DNA of 49,031 nucleotides from Trametes villosa (Eukaryota; Basidiomycota; Agaricomycetes; Polyporales; Polyporaceae). Within the stretch, counting starts at the first letter, position 1; the number at the start of each line of letters is the position of its first letter. Of the stretch, positions 42,492 to 49,031 are shown piece by piece. A program made the translations under genes and the position numbers. Under the pieces are notes generated by a model. The model did not search any database and had not been told where the DNA came from. It was given only the letters and a program-made list of their open reading frames with translations. The DNA is taken from the NCBI GenBank assembly GCA_002964805.2, contig PUDQ02000134.1:1-49031 (forward strand), written 5' to 3'.

Positions 42492-44001
42492 GTGTGGGGA
42501 CGGACATCGGGCACCAGACTCCAGAGAGGCTGGAGCTAGTACTACTACTAAGTACTGCTGCTGCTGCTACCATAGCCGAGATACACAGCTTCAGGCCTCA
42601 GGCCCAGTGAAAACTGACCAGTACAAATCTGGTCGATTTCGGTCCACTTCGTGGACGCTCGGCTCATTTCGGTACTTTCGGGAGGTACAGTATATCCGCG
42701 TTTTCGTCGGTAGGACTCGGTCATTCTCGTACAGTATGGATACCTATGCTTCACGCTACTCGAGAAAATCCGAAACCTACCGGGTGCTACCTGCGTCTGC
42801 TCCCGCCCTCGCGTCCCCGCGCCCCCAGACCGCCCCTGCGCCGCTCCCCCATGCTGTCTGCCTGACCCCGCACGCGACGGCGTTCTCAAGTCCGTTCGTG
42901 CGGCCATCCGTGAACGACACCTGAGTTGAGTTCTACGGTACCTTCGATTAGTATGACTTCCGCCGTTGCGGGTAACGGAACACTTACCTTGTGTCGCCGC
43001 GCGGTTCTCTGTAGCGGAATCATCAGAAGATCATTACGAAAGGGGACGGACCTGCTTATCCGCCTCGGTGAGCCCTTCGGTGCAGTACAAGTGCTCCTGG
43101 TGCGTGCGCGTATGGGGAACGTTGAGGGACCTGCGAGCTAATCAACGGTGAATATACGGAAGCGCGACCCTGGTAATCGCGAATGCATTGGCACTCACGC
43201 TAGTGGCCATATACATATTCAAATATATGCGTGAAATGTCCCTGATTAGCAGGGCAATGTCAGATTCGGATGGCGCCTTCATACGATGTGCAACTCACCT
43301 CGTCCTGGGACACCTGGGCCTATTCCATCTCGTCCGACACTCCGCAGGGGCAGGCTCCGAGCATAGGTTAGATACGGAGGAAAGCCAAGCCCAAAAGAGA
43401 GGAGCACAGGAGACCATCTCAACGTGACGTCAGGAAGATAAAGAGGTTGAGAAGATTCCCACGGACTGAGGCATGTCAAGTGGGTGAGGCGAGCAGATGG
43501 GACGGATGCGGCGAGGACACAGCTCGCTCAGAAGACGTGAGACGAGCCAACATGACGTTGGCGGGACCCAGAGGACACGACTCACGACAAGTCGCGAGTT
43601 TGGGGAACGTCCGCCGACCCAAATCAGCGGATTCGAAGCGTCTATAGGCGCTTATTTCACCATCGTCCTAGATTTCCCAAGAATTTCCGGAGTCTCTCGA
43701 TTGCAGACGGATTCACCCCGCAAAGCCCGGATTTGTACTCGTCGGTTTTCACTGGCGCCCAGGGGAGACTAGATATGGCCGGATCATTTGAGAAAGGGCG
43801 TCAATATGTCGGCGCTTAGACCGGCATCGTCCGAAACCCCGCCCAAAACTCAGCGTCTCATACCAGATGAGTCTCAGACTCCAGCACCTGGCCGCCCATT
43901 TTCTACGTGTACGTGCTGTTCTCTTCCCACTCGAAGCGTCCTCGTGGTGCTGACGCGTGGCACGCGTCCACCATCGTAGCAGACCGACCAGCCAGCCCAC
44001 T
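42492..44001. other. 5' region of the chromodomain gene; no confident gene
   Basis: Contains a CTG/CTA trinucleotide stretch near 42541-42571 and several short frames without recognisable motifs. The last few hundred bases are the likely promoter side of the gene starting at 44002. The frame there is open back to 43957. No TATA box is obvious. Confidence 0.4.
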
Positions 44002-45426
44002 ATGACGCGAACGCGGACTGTGCTCCTCCAGACCAGTGCGCTTAGGATGCAGATACCAAGTGCGCACGCGGTCAACTCCAGCTCGCCCCAGAAGAAGGGT
44101 GCGACCCCAAAGGTGGTCACCTTTGACGCACAGAAGTTTCACCCGACCGTCGTCCTCGACACCTTCTACACCTTCGTCGCCGAGCGCCACCGCATGCACC
44201 AGTGCCGCCTCGCCGGCGAGGCGCAGCCTTGGACGACGGACCCCATCCTTGCAGCGTACCCATTCACGAACGTCTTCCGCGTCTACGATCGCGTCTCGCA
44301 GTACGTGCTCCACGAGGTCATCGGGAAGGGCGACCAAGGCCTGCGCGAGCAGTGCTTCCGCGTGATGCTCTTCCGCTCCTTCAACAAGATTGAAACGTGG
44401 GAGCTGCTCACTGCGCACTTCGGCACACCTACCTGGCGTGGGCTGAACATAAATGCTTATGAGGATGTGCTGCTCGAGGCCCAGCAGTGGACCCCCATCT
44501 ACGGCCATGCGTACATAATTCCCTCCCCGAAACTCGGTGGGCGTGCGAACGCATCTAACCATCTCCGCCTCGTCCAGCTCATGATGGAGGAGGACTTGCC
44601 GGGAAACCTCAAGAAAATCCGTCACCTGAAGGATGCACATGGGCGCATAGGCCTGTTCCCCAGCATGGGTGACTTCATGGCACTTCAGTAAGCTCACTCC
44701 CCATTACTGCACCTTGCACGCTGGCCCACCTCTGACAACTTCTTGCACAGGCTCCTGCTCGACCTCAACATGACCTCACACTTCGACTTCCCCGAGGACG
44801 AGTGGGCTGCGCCAGGTCCAGGAGCGCTCGCCTGCCTGCAGAAGATGTTTGGGCCCACAGTGCGTGGCCACGAGCCTGCTGCTCTGCGCTACCTGCACCG
44901 CACACAGCACGCGCACTTCGCGCGTTTGCGCGTGCGCCCGGACTGCATCCCGGGCGTGCCCGGGCGTGCGCCAGGACTGAGCATGGTTGACGTCGAGCAC
45001 GCGCTCTGCGAGTGCGAGAAGTACACACGTGCGGTCCACCCCGCGATCGTCGGCAAGCGCCACAAAGTTGCAAAGCGCACCTTCATGCCGCGGCCGGCGC
45101 CCCTCTCCGCGGACGTCCCCGAGCACTGGGCGATGACTGTGCGGCGGCGCACGGAGGACGTCGACTATCGGGACGCCATCCTAGTTGGAGGTGAGGAGCA
45201 GTACGAAGTCTCCCACATTGTTGCAGAGAAGCGTCAATACAGCGGAAGCGACCCGCAGTATTTGGTTCGCTGGGCGGGGTGGGACCAGGATGACGATACC
45301 TGGCAACGTGAGAGCGATCTGGTGGACGGTGCTTCAAAAGTGCTGCAGGAGTGGAAGTCAGCGAAGGCCCGTATTGCAACCCGCGCTGCAGAGATGCAGA
45401 AGATGGGCCTCCGGTTCAGATTCTAG
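44002..45426 (+). CDS. HMUDK-helical-domain protein with C-terminal chromodomain
   Basis: Two exons, 44002-44687 and 44751-45426, joined over a 63-nt GTAAGC...CACAG intron, give 453 aa. The join restores the run DFMALQLLLDLNM. Residues ~40-320 resemble the helical domain that Pfam names after 5-hmdU DNA kinase, earlier called alpha-glutamyl/putrescinyl thymine pyrophosphorylase. Visible hallmarks are FNKIETWELL, GDFMALQ, PGPGALACL and DVEHALCECEKY. Residues ~378-432 are a chromodomain with likely cage aromatics Tyr380, Trp403 and Trp406. From published comparative genomics, relatives occur in fungal transposons beside base-oxidation enzymes. A role in recognising or modifying DNA bases in marked chromatin is inference. 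No P-loop is visible, so kinase activity is not supported. ATG 44002 was chosen; an in-frame upstream ATG lies at 43957. No frameshift is seen. Confidence 0.82.
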
Positions 45427-45660
45427 GCCCCCCAAGAAGGGCTGCACCATGGCGTTCTGACCGAGTTGCCCCCCCAACCCCCCGGACATTTATCTCCAAG
45501 TCCTACACCGCCAAACCTGTGTTGGATTGCCGCCAGCTGAGATACTCACGTTGTCGGCACCTCCCCGCGCAGACCTCCCCGTCCCGCATATCACCTTACC
45601 CTACCACGAACAATTGTCTTACCGTCAGGTCAGCAGCCGTCCGACCGTCCGCCCAGTGCA

Positions 45661-45799
45661 ACCTCCCTCCCTGGTCGCCCACCCCCCTACCTCCCTCCCT
45701 CCCTGGTTGCCCACCCCCCTACCTCCCTCCCTCCCTGGTTGCCCACCCCCCTACCTCCCTCCCTCCCTGGTCGCCCACCCCCCTACCTCCTTCCCTCCC
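45661..45799. repeat. 32-bp minisatellite, right copy
   Basis: Same array as 918-1056, with the same unit number and the same variant order (TGGTCG, TGGTTG, TGGTTG, TGGTCG). Identical copy number in both terminal repeats is notable because minisatellites mutate quickly. It argues that the two ends are the same molecule or a very recent duplication. Confidence 0.9.
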
Positions 45800-46184
45800 A
45801 AATGCACGCTCTTCAAGAATTTGTGGGTCTCCCCGCCAATTCGTCTGCATCAGGCTCCACTGCTTCAAGTATGCGGTATTGAAATGTATTCACACGCTTT
45901 GATATACGTATATATTCCGTGCCCGCACTCGATGGTTGGCGAGCATGGCTGGCCTTGTGCCCTCATCTCTACCCCAAGGTTGAGCGTTGCAAAGGTGAGT
46001 TCCCTTCAAGTTTGGCACCACACCGGTATCAGGTCTCCTGTACTCGTCAGTTGTGAGTCTTTTTAAGCTTGCATGGCCTGCAGTGCCAGATGGAGAAGCG
46101 AGGGAATGTTAGCAAAGGAAGAAAATAGGGAGTGACAAGAATGAAAACCAGTGGTTTCCTGATAGTAAGTCAGCGGATGTTTAC

Positions 46185-46646
46185 TCAGATGTTTGAATGA
46201 AGCTGACCTGACTGTTGGGCCATGTGGCGATGCCTTAGTTCCCGCTGTGCTTGCCGATCCCGGCACTTCCGACATGTCTTCAGGAGGGGCAAGGCAGGCC
46301 CATGCCACGCACGAGGATTCAGGTTCTCGTCGGCCGACGGCCGCTTGAATTCTCGGTGCTTCTTGATCTTGCGACACTTGGTACAGCGCTCACGTTTGCG
46401 GCAGCTTTGGCAGTGCACATGGGGAGGGTTTCCTGGTCCGGCATCGTAGGAACTTGGCCCATATGCGCCATTACAGAGTGCGCAGTTACGGAGATTTGCC
46501 ATGCGACTGCCAGGGATTACGATGGGAGGAATATAGGTGAGTGCGCAGTTCCGACACAAGTTAAGCTGAAAGTCCCAGTGGCGAATCGTTGCAGGGACGC
46601 TTCTGTCACATTTGCGGCATCCTCGGTCGCTGTGGTTTCCGAGTCG
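46185..46646 (-). CDS. CxxC-rich zinc-binding-like protein, right copy
   Basis: Identical to 1442-1903: same six CxxC pairs, same stop and same possible acceptor site at the 5' edge. On a circular or tandem reading of the contig this is the same locus seen twice. Confidence 0.55.
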   Translation of the reverse strand, partial: RLGNHSDRGCRKCDRSVPATIRHWDFQLNLCRNCALTYIPPIVIPGSRMANLRNCALCNGAYGPSSYDAGPGNPPHVHCQSCRKRERCTKCRKIKKHREFKRPSADENLNPRAWHGPALPLLKTCRKCRDRQAQRELRHRHMAQQSGQLHSNI

Positions 46647-47850
46647 CTAAGTACACCAGGCATGATGCAGCGTCGGAGAGGGTGTCGTGTGGTTGGTGGT
46701 TGGTTGATGAAAGGTGAGCCCCACAAACATCCTGCCTGACGCATACTGCTATTGTGCATGTAGCTACGGTGGCCGGCGGAGCAAAGCCAGCCAGGATAGC
46801 CACTTCGACAAACCACTTGGTGGCTCGTGAGGGGCGACTATCTTATATCTTGTTCATATCTCAGTCCAAGCCCCTCAAAATTCACCAGAGGATGCCTATA
46901 TGTATCTACATTCGCTGTGTGAGAATACATGGGCATAGAAACAGATATGCGCGGATGCCAGGCCAAACACCTCTCTCGCCACACGAGCCGGTTTGCGAGC
47001 GGACAATTTGGTCTTGTTTGGTCCATTCGTGTTCAATGCTCGCAAATACCATATACAGGAAATGCCACGTGCCGGATCACTCGGCATTTTCCAGCTCAGC
47101 AGAATAGAGGTTATTAGAGCGTATGTGCAGCGCGGTTATGACCGTAAAGCGCCAAACTGCAAACGCGGGCGAAGCGCTGATTTTTGCGCAAGTTGGAGCC
47201 AAGTTCTGAACGTTGAACCGCGGTGGGGCGGTTATAACCGCTTGCAAATACGCTCTATTTGCAGCGGCCTTCCCGCAACTTGGGTGGGGCCGGTGCTTGT
47301 ATTGGGTGGTGCACTCGCATGCATCTCAGTTGCGTGCGTTGGAGAGCCCCTACGCAGGCGAGCGATGGGCTCGCCGGGGCGACTTTGGAGGCCATCGACC
47401 CACAGATCTCGTATTGCTCCGCACGCAATATTTACTGCTCCATGGCGGCTACCCTCCAAAAAATTCGTCCTTCAGGAGTGTAAGAGTCGCCCAGCTGTGC
47501 GAAAGCCTGCGGGTGACTACGGTCGCCCAGAAGTCGGCTGGCAGACAGTTCGCCAGTGGCCCGTAGTCTTCCATGACCCTGGGCGGACTCTGCCAACACT
47601 GCTCGACGGCGTCCCACGTCACAGACTGTCAAAGCCTGGTAGCCTACTGTGCAGTGTCTTTTTTGGGAGGAGCCTAGCATTCTGAAAACAGCTGTAACGC
47701 TGCAATGCTGCAGCTCAGCTCGGAAGGAAGCTTCGCCCCTCCCTCGAGAAAAAGGGGGCCTACCGGAACCCAGCAAGGCCCTGGCGCCCCGACCTCTGAT
47801 GCCGCATGCCCTTTGAAGCTTGTGCCAGCCGCGCTCAAGGTCGCAGTGGT
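46647..47850. other. No confident gene (right copy of 1904-3107)
   Basis: Same sequence as 1904-3107, with the same overlapping open frames judged spurious. Confidence 0.6.
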
Positions 47851-47993
47851 GATATAAGAGGTAATCCTCCGCGTGCAGCATATGACTCATCTCGCTTAAA
47901 TTCTGACATACCCAACATAGTAATCTACGTAAACCCCCGCTACAGGACTTAGGGAACGAGAACGCACCATCGACGGATGGATTTAGGAGCCTG
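47851..47993 (-). repeat. FunK1-flanking inverted repeat arm, right terminal copy
   Basis: Identical to 3108-3250, inside the terminal direct repeat. Its inverted partner would lie beyond the end of the window, or at 6243-6384 on the circular map. Confidence 0.7.
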
Positions 47994-48178
47994 TACACCG
48001 CGGTGAACCTGAGCGCAACGAGTGGAAGAGGCGTCCACGTGCGGGATCCCACAGACGACTCATCCGACAGGCCAGAGACTCGTATTATCAACCATATATG
48101 ACAAGCTAGACACATGCTCCCTGTGCCCCCGCATTGGTTATAATGTTGGACGTTATGAAGCAACTCGCATTTACTCAC

Positions 48179-49031
48179 CTACGCAGACTTCACCTTCTTG
48201 CACGCAAACGCGCCTTTCCCGCCACTTTTGACAGCATCAAAAACGCCCTGGCTATTGGACTCGGAGCTGCGCCTACGCCGCTTCTCCCGGTTACCCGTCT
48301 TCTTCTCCTTGTCCTCGACCTGAACGAACTCCAATGCCAGGGATGGTGAATGCCTCTGCAGCGCTATCTCCAAGCAGGGAAGTTTCTCGAAAAGGGCGAA
48401 CATGGAGGCCAGCAGCTTGTCGGGGGTTTTCTGCGGGTGGTGCAACGGTCCGTATTCTTGCTTGAGCGCTTCCCAGGCAGCCGTGCTGAGCTGCATCACC
48501 TCGTCCGCTGCTTGGATATGGCTCTCCTTCTTGCACAAAGCTTTCAGTTTCGCGAGCAGCTGCAAGTGGTAGTATGTGATACTGCGTTTGATGAAGAACC
48601 ACCGCGGCCCGGAGAAACCTTGGAAGAGTGGAGCTATCCGCGCATCCTCCGGCGTCGTAAGGCGTTGGGAAGCCCGGAACAAGATCCAAAAGATGACCCA
48701 GAGGAAGGATTCTGTGTCGTGGAAGAATGTGTGTGGGATGGCAGGCTGTTTGGGGAGGGGACTGTGTAGTTGTGTTGTGAGTGAATGTTGATCAGACTGG
48801 AGGCTGTTGGGGAGTGGCATACCTAGGCGTGGTCAAGGGGTTTGTCTGCCCAGTTCCAGCCTGAGCCTCGCCAGAAGGCGAGTCATACAAATAATCCCCT
48901 GCCTGTACTTCCGCAGCCATGAAGTAGAGGGTGCCCTGATGAATCAGAATTGTAAGCTGTTGAAATGGGGCCCCAGGAGAGCAGGACGCACCGTCTTTGG
49001 ATCGCAGCTACCGGAGCTCGGGCCGCCTTGA
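48179..49031 (-). CDS. FunK1-type kinase, 3' part only (cut by window end)
   Basis: Identical to the last exons of the kinase at 3436-4288: exon 48761-48179, exon 48935-48823 and part of the HRD-containing exon from 48992 to the edge. The visible portion ends before the HRD motif, so catalytic residues are outside the window here. It is truncated by the contig end, not by mutation. Confidence 0.85.

Larger units (their letters stand above)
44744..49031. repeat. Right copy of 4,288-bp terminal direct repeat
   Basis: Exact-looking second copy of bases 1-4288, offset 44,743. The copy starts inside the intron of the chromodomain gene, seven bases before the acceptor splice site. It ends inside a FunK1 exon. 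Neither edge coincides with a gene boundary or an inverted repeat, which is what an assembly overlap at an arbitrary break point would give. Confidence 0.97.

Noticed and set aside
44002..45426. Functional hmdU DNA kinase
   Set aside because: Only the helical domain is seen. There is no P-loop or other nucleotide-binding motif, so kinase activity is not claimed.
1..49031. Mitochondrial genome or bacterial plasmid, because the contig looks circular
   Set aside because: GC-rich nuclear-type genes with GT-AG introns, LINEs, Helitron and gypsy; no rRNA, respiratory or plasmid replication genes.

Overview
The window looks like a transposon-rich stretch of nuclear DNA from a basidiomycete fungus, most likely an agaricomycete. 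This is inferred from short GT-AG introns of about 50-60 nt that restore reading frames, a FunK1-type fungal kinase, a helical base-modification domain fused to a chromodomain, Tad1-like LINEs, a Helitron, and relics of a CACTA (Tnp2) and a Ty3/gypsy element. Both strands are used, and there are no operons or bacterial signals.

The most striking large-scale feature is that bases 1-4288 recur, as far as I can read without a difference, at 44744-49031. The contig therefore closes on itself into a 44,743-bp circle, or is one unit plus the start of the next in a tandem array. Genes cut by one end are completed by the other. The hmdU-kinase-like/chromodomain gene is whole only across 44002-45426. 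The FunK1 kinase is whole only at 3436-6142.

Layout, left to right. 1-683: 3' exon of the chromodomain gene. 918-1056: a 32-bp minisatellite. 1442-1903: a CxxC-rich zinc-binding-like protein (minus strand). 3436-6142: FunK1 kinase with eight inferred exons, flanked by a ~143-bp imperfect inverted repeat. 6961-7230: first copy of a tRNA-headed SINE. 7690-9852: decayed Tnp2 (CACTA) transposase. 10176-10904: an intact three-exon gene of unknown function. 11880-19790: a wrecked Ty3/gypsy element, split by a full-length LINE (13145-19016) that carries a 13-bp target-site duplication. 20125-20541: small hypothetical. 20955-23930: a decayed transposase-like gene of a fungal family that recalls P-element/THAP9 enzymes. 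23967-24752: an intact Ulp1/SENP-type cysteine protease. 24915-25960: a LINE fragment abutting an unknown gene. 26185-32163: a second LINE. 32323-32717: a small intact gene with three SUMO-acceptor-like motifs. 33441-35640: a 5'-truncated LINE with an intact RNase H region. 36070-40146: an internally deleted Helitron. 40696-41712: two more SINE copies. 41869-42489: a MITE with ~103-bp terminal inverted repeats and TA target duplication. 44002 to the end: the chromodomain gene and the second copy of the terminal repeat.

What works together: mostly layered mobile DNA. The intact-looking non-retroelement genes are the helical-domain/chromodomain protein, FunK1, the Ulp1-like protease, the 209-aa protein, the 89-aa SUMO-motif protein and probably the CxxC protein. 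Exon structures were built by hand from splice signals and frame. Family calls come from remembered motifs, not from a database search.
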